DNA of 64,000 bases from JALYUS01 sp038231255. Lineage in GTDB: Bacteria; Chloroflexota; Chloroflexia; Thermomicrobiales; JALYUS01. The notes below the pieces were generated by a model, which was given only the letters and a program-made list of their open reading frames with translations, was not told where the DNA came from and made no database searches. A program made the position numbers and the translations under genes. The stretch's first letter is position 1. Every line of letters starts with the position of its first letter. The DNA is taken from positions 31,232-95,231 of the forward strand of contig JBBRLR010000004.1 in NCBI GenBank assembly GCA_038231255.1, read 5' to 3'. Shown here one piece after another: positions 24,076 to 33,057 of this stretch.

Positions 24076-25010
24076 CCCCTTCCCGCATCTTCGCCCCAGA
24101 AGGGGAGCGAGAGGTACTTGGCCGCGCCATCGCAGAAGATCGTGACGACCGTGCCCGTGTCAAGGGTCGCGGCGACGCGCAGGGCGGCAACGGTGTTCGC
24201 GGCGGCGGAAACGCCGACCAGCACGCCTTCCTCGCGCGCCAGCCGTTTGACCATCGCGTGCGCGTCGTCTGTGCTCACTTCCTCGATCATATCCGCCAGC
24301 GAAGGATCGTAGATGCCGGGGACGATGGCGGAGACGTAGTGCTTGATCCCCTCGATGCCGTGGAGCGGGCTGTCCGGCTGGACGGCGACGAGGCGCACGG
24401 CGGGGTTGTAGTCGCGCAGACGGCGACCCGCGCCCATCAAGGTGCCGCTCGTGCCTGTCGCGGCGACGAAATGCGTCACCGCACCGTCCGTCTGCTCCCA
24501 GATTTCCGGCCCGGTCGTTTCGTAGTGGGCGCGCCAGTTGGCTGCGTTGTTGAACTGGTCAGGGTAGAAATACCGCTCCGGGTCGGCGGTGTGGCGGCGT
24601 TGCACCTCGTGGATTGCGCCATCGAACCCCTCCGCCGGATCGGTCTCGACGAGCGTTGCGCCGTACGCCGCCAGCATACGCTTACGTTCCTCGCTCGCGT
24701 TCGCCGGCATGCAGAGTTCGACCCGATAGCCGAGTGTCGCGGCGATCATCGCGTAGGCGATGCCGGTATTGCCGCTCGTCGCGTCCAAAATCGTCTTGTC
24801 CGCCGTCAGGAGGCCGCGCGCGATGCCGTCCCGGATCATCGCGAGGGCGGGGCGATCCTTGACACTGCCGCCGGGGTTGTTCATCTCCGCCTTCGCCGCG
24901 ACGGTGACGCCCGCCGGCAGGTGCGCCGTGATCTGTGTCAGCCGGATCAACGGCGTGTTGCCGATCATATCGAGCACGGTCGTCGTGCCTTGTGCCGTTA
25001 TCTGCGCCAT
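24072..25010 (-). CDS. cysM: Cysteine synthase, CysM type
   Basis: The 312-residue PLP enzyme has the fold type II signature NTPLIRL, the PLP lysine Lys51 in NPGGSVKDRPA, the phosphate-binding GTSGT loop and TSGNTGIA. In the CysO-dependent pathway CysM adds the CysO thiocarboxylate to O-phosphoserine. Gene context with JAMM and CysO/MoeZ supports that role over plain O-acetylserine sulfhydrylase. ATG 25010 has GGAGG ten nucleotides upstream; the longer frame to 25076 is unsupported. Confidence 0.92.
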   Translation of the reverse strand: MAQITAQGTTTVLDMIGNTPLIRLTQITAHLPAGVTVAAKAEMNNPGGSVKDRPALAMIRDGIARGLLTADKTILDATSGNTGIAYAMIAATLGYRVELCMPANASEERKRMLAAYGATLVETDPAEGFDGAIHEVQRRHTADPERYFYPDQFNNAANWRAHYETTGPEIWEQTDGAVTHFVAATGTSGTLMGAGRRLRDYNPAVRLVAVQPDSPLHGIEGIKHYVSAIVPGIYDPSLADMIEEVSTDDAHAMVKRLAREEGVLVGVSAAANTVAALRVAATLDTGTVVTIFCDGAAKYLSLPFWGEDAGRG

Positions 25011-25131
25011 CGGTGCTCGTCCCTCCACGCGTTCGCGGCGCGCATTGTCGCAGAAGTTGCGTAACAAACGCAACAACGCGTCGCACCTGCGTAGTGGTCA
25101 CAACGGTAGGAAAGGGTGCAGCATTCCCGCA

Positions 25132-25160
25132 TTGCTCATTACGCCCTGCTCTCTTACTAT
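25132..25160 (+). promoter_or_regulatory. Promoter of the peroxiredoxin gene
   Basis: TTGCTC (25132-25137) and TACTAT (25155-25160) are separated by 17 nt. The -35 lies in an ATTGCTCATT heptamer-type repeat. The promoter sets the translation start downstream of 25165. Confidence 0.55.
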
Positions 25161-25199
25161 GATCGAGAGAATGGATGCAGCGCAGGGAAAGGCAAGCAT

Positions 25200-25736
25200 T
25201 TGCAAACGGGTGATCTGGCGCCGGATGTGACGGTGACGATTGAGGACAAGCAGGTACGGCTGCGCGATTTCGTCGGTGAGCAGCGCGTCGTCCTCTATTT
25301 CTATCCCAAGGATTCCACTCCCTCCTGCACGCTGGAGGCGCGCGGGTTCAATGATCTCATCGAGCAGTTCGCCACAAATGGAGCAGTGGTCATTGGCGTC
25401 AGTACGGACGACGTGACCTCGCACGCCCGATTCGCCCGGCGAGAGGGATTGCGTTTCTCGCTCGGCACGGACCCGGACGGCACGCTCGCGACGGCCTTCG
25501 GTGCAGCCAATCGGCTCGTGCAGGGGATCGTCGCGAAGCGCGTCACATTCCTGATCGAGCGGGACGGTCGCATCGCCCGCATCTGGGATCGCGTCAACCC
25601 GCACACGCATCCGCTGGACGTACTGGATGCGGTGCGCGCCCTAAACCCCACCTGCTCATGCTGCCCGGAGGGCGCCCGCGCCCGGTTCCCCACCGGGGAA
25701 GGGGAGCGGTATGGTGGTGTCATCCCTGCGAAATAA
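25200..25736 (+). CDS. bcp: Thioredoxin-dependent peroxiredoxin, Bcp/PrxQ type
   Basis: The 178-residue enzyme reduces peroxides. The peroxidatic Cys is in FYPKDSTPSCTLEARGF (about residues 35-51). The resolving Cys position typical of PrxQ is absent, while a CSCC cluster lies near the C-terminus. I chose the TTG at 25200 because AGGGAAAGG precedes it and the family N-terminus (GDLAPDVTV) follows; the upstream ATG at 25116 lies before the predicted promoter. The last 22 residues after CCPEGA are translated from a GC-rich palindromic repeat and look added. Confidence 0.85.
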   Translation: MQTGDLAPDVTVTIEDKQVRLRDFVGEQRVVLYFYPKDSTPSCTLEARGFNDLIEQFATNGAVVIGVSTDDVTSHARFARREGLRFSLGTDPDGTLATAFGAANRLVQGIVAKRVTFLIERDGRIARIWDRVNPHTHPLDVLDAVRALNPTCSCCPEGARARFPTGEGERYGGVIPAK

Positions 25737-25743
25737 CCGCACA

Positions 25744-27371
25744 TCAGCGTGAGGCTGGGACTGGGTTCGGGACACCGCCGCCACCACCACCGGGCCGCGG
25801 GGATGGCGGAGGGTTCGGCGGGCCACCGGAGGGTGCGGGGCCGGGACGCGGCGGCACCGGCACCGGATTGGGGACGGCGACATCGGCCTCGAACGCGCCG
25901 ATGCTGCACCGGTCGGAACGGCGGAAGAAGCCGCGCTGATCCTTGCCGCTGGTTGGTAGGGCGGCGCAGGCGTTGGGGTCGGCGGTGTCCTTGGCGGCGC
26001 TGCCGGGGAGGAGGGCGAGGGTCTGGGTGGGGCCGCCGTTATCCTTGAGGGTGTCGAGGTTCGGATTGCCGTGCTGCGTCATAGTGTCGGTGAAGGCGCA
26101 GGTGCTCGTCGGATTGAACTCGAGGTTATGACCGCCGTCGGTGATCGCGCCGGAGCAGTTGGCGAACGTGCCACCGGTGTTGACGGAGAGGAGCGTGTTG
26201 ATGGCGCTCCGCGTGTTGATGCCGGTGTTGGCCAGCCCGCCCCCGGCGGCGCCGTTCGTGCCAGGTGCACCCGGTGTGCCGGGATTTGGGCCTGTGCCAC
26301 CCGATCCACCGCCACCGCCGCTCGCGCTATTGGCGGCAATCGTGACGTTGCCGATGTTTGCGGAACCGGTGTTGGATACCGCGCCACCTGCGCCCACACC
26401 GCCGTTACCGCCGTTATCGCCGTTGCCGGTGTGGCCGGCGAAGCTGCCTCCGGTGCCGCCATTGCCACCGCCGCCGCCGGTGGCCTGATCGGCGAAAAAG
26501 GTGCTGTTCGTCAGTGTAAGCGTGCCGCCACCCTTGGAGACGGCCCCGCCCGATGCGCCGCCGCCCCCGCCGCCGTTGCCGCCGGTCGCGCTGTTCCCGC
26601 TGAAGCGGCTCCCCATCACCGAGAAGGAGGACGCCGACGTGACCGCGATCGCACCTCCGGTCGCGGACCCGCCGTCGGTGCCGGGTGAACCGGGGGCGCC
26701 GGCCCCGCCCGTCACCTGGTTGCCCGTGAACTGGCTGTTCGTCGCGGTGAAGCCGCCGCCGCCGACGTACACGCCGCCGCCGTAGCCGACCGCGCTGTTG
26801 TTGCTCACGACGCTGTTATTCAGGGCGAGCAGCCCGCTGGTGCTGGAGATCCCCCCGCCACGGTTGATCGCGCTGTTGTTGCTCACGACGCTGTTATTGA
26901 GCACGACCGTCCCGGAGCTGGCGAAAGCCCCGCCCCCCCCCGAGCGTGTCGTGGCCGTTGCTGAGCGTCAGGTTGTTGAAGGTCACGCTTTTGCCAAGGC
27001 CGATCGTGAAAATCCGGTCGCTGATGCTGCCGTTGATCACCGTTGCGCCCGCGCCCGCGCCGTTGATCGTCACATTGGACTGGACATCGGCTCGACCATT
27101 GGTCAACGCATATGGTGTGAGGATCCCGGGCAGGGTAATCGTCGTCAGGTCGGATGTACCCGCATGCGTGTTGGCGAAGCTAATAGCGTCCCGCAGGGGA
27201 GCAGGCATCCATGCCGGAGGTGGCGCAGGCGTTGGTGTCATCGGTGGTATGGTCCACGGTGACGACGAAGCTCGCCGCCCCCACCGTCGTAACGGAGAGC
27301 GTGGCGAGGAGCGCGCCGAGCACGAGTGCAAACAGGGCGATCCGGGATCGGTGGTCAGCATGGCGATGCAT
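25744..27371 (-). pseudogene. Secreted Gly-rich choice-of-anchor Q domain protein with two frameshifts
   Basis: Three collinear frames together encode one surface protein. 27371-27183 gives a signal peptide and DHTTDDTNACATSGMDACS. A second frame continues LRDAISFANTHAG (the CSLRDAI motif) to SNGHDTLGGG. A third gives long NNSVVSNNSA beta-helix repeats, Gly-rich segments and a choice-of-anchor Q end (DQRGFFRRSDRCSIGAFE) with a Pro-rich tail. The first break is one extra G in GGGG at 27196-27199 (plus strand); the second is one extra C in the C9 run at 26933-26941. Sequencing error, phase variation at the C9 tract, or true decay are all possible. Confidence 0.8.
26933..26941. repeat. C9 homopolymer at a frameshift
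   Basis: A run of nine C (nine G on the coding strand). Eight would join the two frames of the surface protein. Such tracts are classic slippage sites. Confidence 0.7.
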
Positions 27372-27691
27372 TACGTGTCCCCTCCATCATCGGCGTCTTC
27401 GACCGAAGACAGCACGATCATTTCACCGGCGCGAATCGTTATCTTTTATAATCTCAGTGTACCAGGGGGATGGGAAATGTACAGGAACTATTACTGGCAC
27501 AAAGAGTGGTACAATTTCTCGGAGTACGCAGTTCATCGAGAGAATCCCGGTGGTAGTGGTAGCAGGCTTTCCAGCCTGCTACCACCAGCAAAGCCGCGCC
27601 CAACTGCGTAAGGGCTAAATTCCCTGTGACGAATCCCGGTCGAGAACAAGCGGCGCGTGCAGCGACTCCTTCGGACCGCTGCACGCGCCGC
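27372..27691. repeat. Intergenic region with palindrome, no gene seen
   Basis: Contains a TATAAT-like element (27444-27449) and an inverted repeat GGTGGTAGTGGTAGCAGGCT...AGCCTGCTACCACC (27547-27590). No credible ORF in 320 nt. Confidence 0.5.
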
Positions 27692-28507
27692 TCAACGTGC
27701 GGAACCGCTCAGTTGCTCGGTGATCTTGCGTGCGGAAGCGATGACGCGTTCGGCCTGCTGCCGCTCGTCCTCCGGGCGGAATCGCTGCTCGGGCTGCGTC
27801 ATCCCGACCGAGCCGATGACGCGGCCGGCGGGCCCGAAGATCGGCGCGCCGAGCCCCACCGCGCCGGGCGTACGCTCGCCGCGTGTCAGCGCATATCCCT
27901 GTCCGCGCACCTGTGCGATGACTCGCTCCAATGTCGCCCGATCGGTCGTCGTGCGCGGAGTGATCGCCGGGAGCGACCGTGCGAGAATCGCGCGTTGCTC
28001 GCCCTCAGGAAGAAAGGCGAGGATGGCGAGGCCGGTCGCGCCCGCCGTGACGGGGAGCCACTCGGCGATCTGGCGGGCCTGCCGGATGGGATGGGGCGAA
28101 TCGACCGTCGCCGCGAGCATCATCTCCCGGCGCGACGGGTCGTACAGGGCGAAGAGCGCGGTTTCCCCGGTCGCATCGACGAGTTCCTTCAGCCAGGGGA
28201 GGGCAACCGTGCGCACCGGGTTATGGTCCGCCGCCTTCCACGCCAGGCGCAGGAAGCCGAGGCCGAGACGATAGCGGCCCGTCTCCGGCTCCTGCTGGAC
28301 GAGCCCGCCCGCCTGGAGATGCGCGAGCACGCGGTGGAGGGTGCTCGGATGCATCCCAACCCCCCCAGCGATCTCCCGCAGGCCCCACGACTGCCCGGCG
28401 GCATCGACCATCCAAAGCAGGACCACGAACGCCCGCGCGACAGGATCACGCGTTTCGCGCTGCGTGGATTCCTCTGTCGCTGACGGTCCCAATGATCGCT
28501 CCCCCAT
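27692..28507 (-). CDS. IclR family transcriptional regulator
   Basis: The 271-residue protein has an N-terminal winged helix-turn-helix (about 24-75: WGLREIAGGVGMHPSTLHRVLAHLQAGGLV) and the IclR effector domain (about 90-265: YDPSRREMMLAATVD, GATGLAILAFL, GAVGLGAPIFGPAGRVIGSVGM). It is divergent from aconitase. A three-half-site operator over the aconitase start site suggests it represses, or responds to an organic acid to control, aconitase. Confidence 0.92.
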   Translation of the reverse strand: MGERSLGPSATEESTQRETRDPVARAFVVLLWMVDAAGQSWGLREIAGGVGMHPSTLHRVLAHLQAGGLVQQEPETGRYRLGLGFLRLAWKAADHNPVRTVALPWLKELVDATGETALFALYDPSRREMMLAATVDSPHPIRQARQIAEWLPVTAGATGLAILAFLPEGEQRAILARSLPAITPRTTTDRATLERVIAQVRGQGYALTRGERTPGAVGLGAPIFGPAGRVIGSVGMTQPEQRFRPEDERQQAERVIASARKITEQLSGSAR

Positions 28508-28529
28508 GATAGCCCTGCCCTCGTCATAT

Positions 28530-28555
28530 CCAGGCTGAAGCCTACGCTATCATTG
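28530..28555. repeat. Dispersed CAGGCTGAAGCCTACGCTA element
   Basis: Same element as at about 3195-3216, with partial copies at 9549-9562 and 61157-61175. Confidence 0.5.
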
Positions 28556-28611
28556 TCGCTGATCCCTTCTCGTCGACTGGGTTTGGAGACGCATCCTGAT
28601 ATTCGCACACC

Positions 28612-28640
28612 TTGACAGCGCACGCGAATGAGCATACCAT
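28612..28640 (+). promoter_or_regulatory. Consensus promoter of aconitase
   Basis: TTGACA (28612-28617) and TACCAT (28635-28640) are separated by exactly 17 nt. Start predicted near 28647, giving a leader of about 190 nt. Confidence 0.75.
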
Positions 28641-28648
28641 ATCTATAG

Positions 28649-28675
28649 AGAAACAAACGTTTCTTTATAAGAAAC
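28649..28675 (+). promoter_or_regulatory. Three-half-site operator, probable IclR target
   Basis: Half-sites AGAAAC (28649), GTTTCT (28659) and AGAAAC (28670) alternate in orientation at 10-11 bp spacing, giving two overlapping palindromes. The site covers the predicted transcription start of aconitase. IclR relatives PobR and PcaU are known to use three 10-bp repeats; assignment to the adjacent IclR gene is inference. Confidence 0.65.
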
Positions 28676-28835
28676 ACCCTCGTTGCCGTACGCCGCCTGC
28701 GGTACAATGGCGGGAAGCAGATCTCGTGCGAGGGCACGGAGCGTCATTGGTTCGCGTCTCTATCTTTGGCCGGTATTTTCCCATAGATCGCAGCCGTTTG
28801 GAAACGCGAAAGCGGGGAACGGCGAGGAGGAAACC

Positions 28836-31169
28836 GTGGATCGTCCTGTCTATCCAGCGATTGATTCGACCCCGGAGATGGTGACGCGCGTCTACGACCG
28901 GATGAAGGCGAATCTGCCGATCATCCGGCAGCGCCTCGGTCGGCCGCTGACGCTGATGGAGAAGATCGTCCTTTCGCACCTCGACGATCCCCAAGGGCAG
29001 GAACTGAAGCCGGGCGAGAGTTACCTGATGGTCCGGCCCGACCGCGTCGCCTTGCAGGACGCGACCGCACAGATGGCCCTCTTGCAGTTCGCGCAGGCGA
29101 ATATCCCGCACGTCGCGGTGCCCTCGACCGTCCACTGCGACCACCTGATCCGCGCGCACATCGGCGCGGACCCGGACCTTGCGGGCGCGACCTCCGAGAA
29201 CAGTGAGGTATACAACTTCCTTTCGTCGGTCTCGCAGAAGTACGGCCTCGGTTTCTGGAAGCCGGGCAGCGGCATCATCCATCAGGTCGTGCTCGAAAAC
29301 TACGCCTTCCCCGGCGGCATGATGATCGGCACGGACTCGCACACCCCGAACGCGGGTGGCCTCGGCATGATTGCCTCCGGCGTCGGTGGCGCGGACGCGG
29401 TGGACGTGATGGCCGGCTTCCCGTGGGAAGTGAAATACCCGAAGAAGATCGGCGTGAAGTTGACCGGCGCGTTGAACGGGTGGGCCGCCCCCAAGGATGT
29501 CATCCTCAAATTGTGCAGCATCCTCACCGTCAAGGGCGGCACGAACGCGATCGTCGAGTTCTTCGGCGAGGGATGCGCGACGATCTCCTGCACCGGCAAG
29601 GCGACGATCTGCAACATGGGCGCGGAGCACGGCGCGACGACCTCGCTCTTCCCCTTCGACGAGCGGATGGACCTCTATCTGCGTGGCACCGGGCGCGCCG
29701 CCCTCGCCGATCTGGCAAAGGCGAACCAGGACATGCTCGTCGCCGACCCCGAAGTCGAGGCGGAGCCGGAGAAGTACTTCGACCGCGTCGTCGAGATTGA
29801 CCTGACCACCCTCGAACCGATGATCGTCGGGCCGCACACGCCGGACCTCGCGCGCTCCTTGTCTGAGATCACGGCGGCGGTCGAGTCGGAAGGCTACCCG
29901 GACCGGCTCTCCGCCGCCCTCGTCGGCTCCTGCACCAACTCGTCGTACGAGGACATCTCGCGCGCCGCCGCCGTCGCGCAGCAGGCCATTGATCACGGCG
30001 CGACGATGCGGACGAACTTCATGATTACTCCCGGCTCCGAGCAGGTGCGCGCGACGCTGGCGCGGGACGGGCAACTCGACACGCTGGAGCGGATCGGCGG
30101 CAAGGTACTCGCCAATGCCTGCGGCCCCTGCATCGGCCAGTGGCAGCGCGATGATCTCGCGACGCTGCCGCTCGTCACCGGCGCGCAGGCGAACACCGCG
30201 CAGCCGAAGCCGCGCAATTCGATCATCAACTCCTTCAACCGCAACTTCCCACGTCGCAATGATGGCAACCCGGACACCTTCTCCTTTATCGCCAGCCCGG
30301 AGATCGTCATCGCCTACGGGCTGGCCGGTCGCCTTTCTTTCAACCCGCTGACCGACACGCTGGAAGCGCCGGACGGCAGCACCTGGCGCCTGGAGCCGCC
30401 CGCCAAAGCGCCCGACCTCCCGGCGGAAGGCTTTGTGACGGACACGACGGGCTTTGTGCCGCCCGCCGAGGACGGCGGCGACATCGAGATCACGGTGGAC
30501 CCGAACAGCAAGCGGCTTCAGTTGCTTGCCCCCTTCCCGGCGTGGGATGGGCAGGATTACCTCAACGCGCCCGTACTACTCAAGGTGCAGGGCAAATGCA
30601 CGACGGACCACATCTCGCCCGCCGGGCCGTGGCTCCGCTTCCGCGGGCACATTGATAACATCAGCGACAACATGTTCATCGGCGCGATCAACGCCTATAG
30701 CGGCGAGGCGGGCACAACCCGCAACGACCTAACTGGCGAGGAGAACATGCCCGTGGCGAAGGTCGCCCGCGCCTACAAGGAGGCGGGGATGCCGTGGATC
30801 GTCGTTGGGGACGAGAACTACGGCGAAGGCTCCAGCCGCGAGCACGCCGCGATGGAGCCGCGCTTTCTTGGCGCGGCGGCGATCATCGTCAAGAGTTTCG
30901 CGCGCATTCACGAGTCGAACCTGAAGAAGCAGGGCGTCCTGCCCCTGACCTTCGCGGACCCGAACGACTACGACAAGATTCGCGAGGACGACCGCATTGA
31001 CCTGTCCGAGATCGGCGACCTCGCCCCGAACGCGCCGGTGATGATGCGAGTGCGGCACAGCGACGGGTCGAGCGACTTCGCCGAACTGAAGCACACGATG
31101 AACGAGGAGCAGATCGGCTGGTTCAAGGCCGGTTCCGCGCTCAATCTCCTCGCGCAGCGCACAAAGTAG
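28836..31169 (+). CDS. acn: Aconitate hydratase (mitochondrial-type)
   Basis: The 777-residue enzyme converts citrate to isocitrate in the TCA cycle. It carries the 4Fe-4S ligands in GSCTNSSYEDI and ACGPCIGQW, the substrate loops DSHTPNAGGLGM and SFNRNFPRRNDGNP, and the C-terminal swivel domain with VGDENYGEGSSREHAAMEPR. Sequence and length match the mitochondrial/fungal-type class instead of bacterial AcnA or AcnB. The GTG at 28836 has a strong GAGGAGG site and family-like start (DRPVYPAIDST); the longer ATG frame from 28683 is not supported. The TAG stop opens a heptamer repeat. Confidence 0.95.
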   Translation: MDRPVYPAIDSTPEMVTRVYDRMKANLPIIRQRLGRPLTLMEKIVLSHLDDPQGQELKPGESYLMVRPDRVALQDATAQMALLQFAQANIPHVAVPSTVHCDHLIRAHIGADPDLAGATSENSEVYNFLSSVSQKYGLGFWKPGSGIIHQVVLENYAFPGGMMIGTDSHTPNAGGLGMIASGVGGADAVDVMAGFPWEVKYPKKIGVKLTGALNGWAAPKDVILKLCSILTVKGGTNAIVEFFGEGCATISCTGKATICNMGAEHGATTSLFPFDERMDLYLRGTGRAALADLAKANQDMLVADPEVEAEPEKYFDRVVEIDLTTLEPMIVGPHTPDLARSLSEITAAVESEGYPDRLSAALVGSCTNSSYEDISRAAAVAQQAIDHGATMRTNFMITPGSEQVRATLARDGQLDTLERIGGKVLANACGPCIGQWQRDDLATLPLVTGAQANTAQPKPRNSIINSFNRNFPRRNDGNPDTFSFIASPEIVIAYGLAGRLSFNPLTDTLEAPDGSTWRLEPPAKAPDLPAEGFVTDTTGFVPPAEDGGDIEITVDPNSKRLQLLAPFPAWDGQDYLNAPVLLKVQGKCTTDHISPAGPWLRFRGHIDNISDNMFIGAINAYSGEAGTTRNDLTGEENMPVAKVARAYKEAGMPWIVVGDENYGEGSSREHAAMEPRFLGAAAIIVKSFARIHESNLKKQGVLPLTFADPNDYDKIREDDRIDLSEIGDLAPNAPVMMRVRHSDGSSDFAELKHTMNEEQIGWFKAGSALNLLAQRTK

Positions 31170-31228
31170 TCGGCAGAAACAGTAGGCAGTAGACAGAAAG
31201 GGCATCCGCGATGGATGCCCTCTTTCGT
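31165..31228 (+). terminator. Heptamer tract and intrinsic terminator after aconitase
   Basis: The stop lies in AGTAGTC/AGTAGGC/AGTAGAC-type heptamers. A 9-bp stem AGGGCATCC/GGATGCCCT (31199-31221) with CTTTCG after it follows. Confidence 0.65.
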
Positions 31229-31264
31229 AGTATCGATATTCTTCACGATGACGATCTGTTTCGC

Positions 31265-31362
31265 GTGGAGGGGCGCACAGCCGTGCGCCCGATTCCGTTC
31301 CCGAATCAGACGGTAGGAACCACCGGCGAGGGGCGCACGGCTGTGCGCCCCTACCAATATGG
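31265..31362. repeat. Two copies of a palindromic GGGGCGCACRGCYGTGCGCCC element
   Basis: Near-identical palindromes at 31270-31292 and 31330-31353 separated by about 40 nt. This palindrome type is widespread in bacterial genomes as a dispersed repeat. Confidence 0.75.
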
Positions 31363-31457
31363 TTTTGTGCCGCTACAAATGTGCCGATACATAAGGTGGT
31401 ATGACGCGGATAATGCGCGGAATCAGCCGGTGATCGGTTTGGAGGTGGGCGGGGTGT

Positions 31458-31643
31458 TTAGCCGGTTTCGCGCGCCCGTTTGTCCCGGTCGCGCCGCGAA
31501 ATATCGTTGTCCGTCAGCCCTGCGAACCTGGGGGCGGCGGCTTCAATCGTCTCGCGGATGGAGCGGGAAAGCTCCTGGATGAGCTGCAACTGATCTTCCA
31601 CCGGCCACCGCAGTATTTCCGCCTTGATTTCCTCGTTGGTCAC
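31458..31643 (-). CDS. Small hypothetical protein, antitoxin-like N-terminus
   Basis: A 61-codon ORF with GTG start and a strong AAGGAGGG site. It starts TNEEIKAEILRWPVEDQLQL and continues IQELSRSIRETIEAAAP. The pattern (short amphipathic helices, EDQLQLIQEL) resembles small addiction-module antitoxins, but no toxin gene is adjacent, so this is only a suggestion. Confidence 0.55.
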   Translation of the reverse strand: MTNEEIKAEILRWPVEDQLQLIQELSRSIRETIEAAAPRFAGLTDNDISRRDRDKRARETG

Positions 31644-31973
31644 TGCGTCCCTCCTTGGAGTGGTAACAACAAAGCGCTTATCGAGTTACCGTATCTGCAC
31701 AAGCGGTGCCGCGACGCGATTCCGCTGCGATACCTGCCAAATACGATCGGATCATGCGCCGTTATTCAAATTGGCGAATTCCGCATGATCCACCTCGGCT
31801 GCAGTCGCGTACAGGATGATGAAAGATGCAATGCGGAGATGGTCGGCAGGCGCTGCGTGCGCACATGCCGCGATTGGGCAAAGCGTCGTCGTGGTCGTGG
31901 TCATCGTTGCGCAAGGTTCGCTACAATACGGCGCGGCACAGACGTATTCAGGGGTCAAAGAAAGGTCGTACAC
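31644..31973. other. Intergenic region without a clear gene
   Basis: No ORF with support on either strand. It contains a TACAAT element at 31923-31928, a plausible -10 for the VOC gene, with no good -35. Confidence 0.4.
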
Positions 31974-32369
31974 ATGCCGATACAAACCCAGGGCCTCAGC
32001 CATCTCGCGATTCGCGTGACGGACCTCCCCCGGTCCAAACAGTTCTATTCCGAGACGCTCGGCTTCCCGGTGATGATGGAGTTCGGGGACATTGTCCTCG
32101 TCAATGCCGGTGGTATGCTGCTTGGGATGCGCGGCGGCAACCCGGAAACCGCACCGGGCGACCGGTTCAACCCATTCCGCGTCGGCCTCGAGCATATCGC
32201 GCTCGCCGTCGCCGACCCGGCGGAACTGGAAGGCTTGCAGCGGCAACTCGACGCGGCGGGGGTGCGCAATAACGGCGTGGAGGACGACTCCTCGACGGGT
32301 GGGCGGTACATCAGCTTCTACGACCCCGACGGCATCGCCTGGGAACTCTATTTCCTGCCGTCGCCGTAG
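31974..32369 (+). CDS. VOC family protein (glyoxalase/bleomycin-resistance fold)
   Basis: The 131-residue protein has paired beta-alpha-beta-beta-beta modules. LSHLAIRVTDLPRSKQFYSETLGF opens the first and LEHIALAVADPAELEGLQRQL the second, ending FYDPDGIAWELYF. His10 and Glu near the C-terminus are likely metal ligands. The function (lyase, dioxygenase or binding) is not predictable. AAAGG lies before the ATG; the longer frame upstream is not supported. Confidence 0.85.
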   Translation: MPIQTQGLSHLAIRVTDLPRSKQFYSETLGFPVMMEFGDIVLVNAGGMLLGMRGGNPETAPGDRFNPFRVGLEHIALAVADPAELEGLQRQLDAAGVRNNGVEDDSSTGGRYISFYDPDGIAWELYFLPSP

Positions 32370-32475
32370 CGGCCTTTCCCGACGGTCCGCCGTCTCGCCT
32401 CACCCGCCCAGATCGGGTACAGTACCCGTCGTGTACCGTGGCCGATGCCGACAACGGGCGGGGAAGGGAGCGGAA

Positions 32476-33057
32476 GTGAAGCGAGAACTGACGGGGCAGG
32501 TCGCGCGCGTGCTGGTCGGGCGGGATACGGTATCGCTCGTCACGACGAGCGATACCACAATCGAGATCACGATGGAGGGCGTCGCGGGCGATAAGCACGC
32601 GGGCATCACGCGTCTGTCGGACTCGCGGACGCCGTGGTTCACGCGCGGCACGGTGATCCGCAACAGCCGTCAGGTTTCACTGGTCGCGGCGGAGGATTTG
32701 GAGCGGATCGCGGCGGCGCTGGAACTGCCGGTAATCGAGCCGGAATGGCTCGGCGCGAACCTCGTGCTGCGCGACATCCCCAACTTTTCGCACCTGCCGC
32801 CGGGGTCGCGCCTCTTCTTTCCCGATGCAGCGGTGTTGGTCGTGACGGAGCAGAACTTCCCCTGCGTCCAGCCCGGTCGGGTGATTCAGGAGCACTACCC
32901 GGACGCGGCACGGCTCGCACAGCAATTCCCGAAGGCGGCGCTCCACCTGCGTGGCATCGTCGCCTGCGTCGAACATCCCGGCACGATCCGTGCGGGCGAC
33001 ACCGTGCGCGTGGACGTAATCGAGCAAGCAATCTATTGCGGCGTACCGAACGATTAG
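32476..33057 (+). CDS. MOSC domain protein
   Basis: The 193-residue product has a MOSC fold: GVAGDKHAG (about 37-45), RQVSLVAAEDLERIAAAL, EPEWLGANLVLRDI, the PGSRLFF strand and the conserved Cys in VTEQNFPCVQPGR (about 135). MOSC proteins handle sulfur or N-hydroxylated compounds with molybdenum cofactor. GTG 32476 has AAGGGAGCGG upstream. Its stop overlaps by four nucleotides the stop of the convergent membrane-protein gene. Confidence 0.85.
   Translation: MKRELTGQVARVLVGRDTVSLVTTSDTTIEITMEGVAGDKHAGITRLSDSRTPWFTRGTVIRNSRQVSLVAAEDLERIAAALELPVIEPEWLGANLVLRDIPNFSHLPPGSRLFFPDAAVLVVTEQNFPCVQPGRVIQEHYPDAARLAQQFPKAALHLRGIVACVEHPGTIRAGDTVRVDVIEQAIYCGVPND

Noticed and set aside
31752..31905. Minus-strand frame ending FIILYATAAEVDHAEFANLN in the gap before the VOC gene
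   Set aside because: Thr-rich low-complexity start, no ribosome site and no recognisable family.
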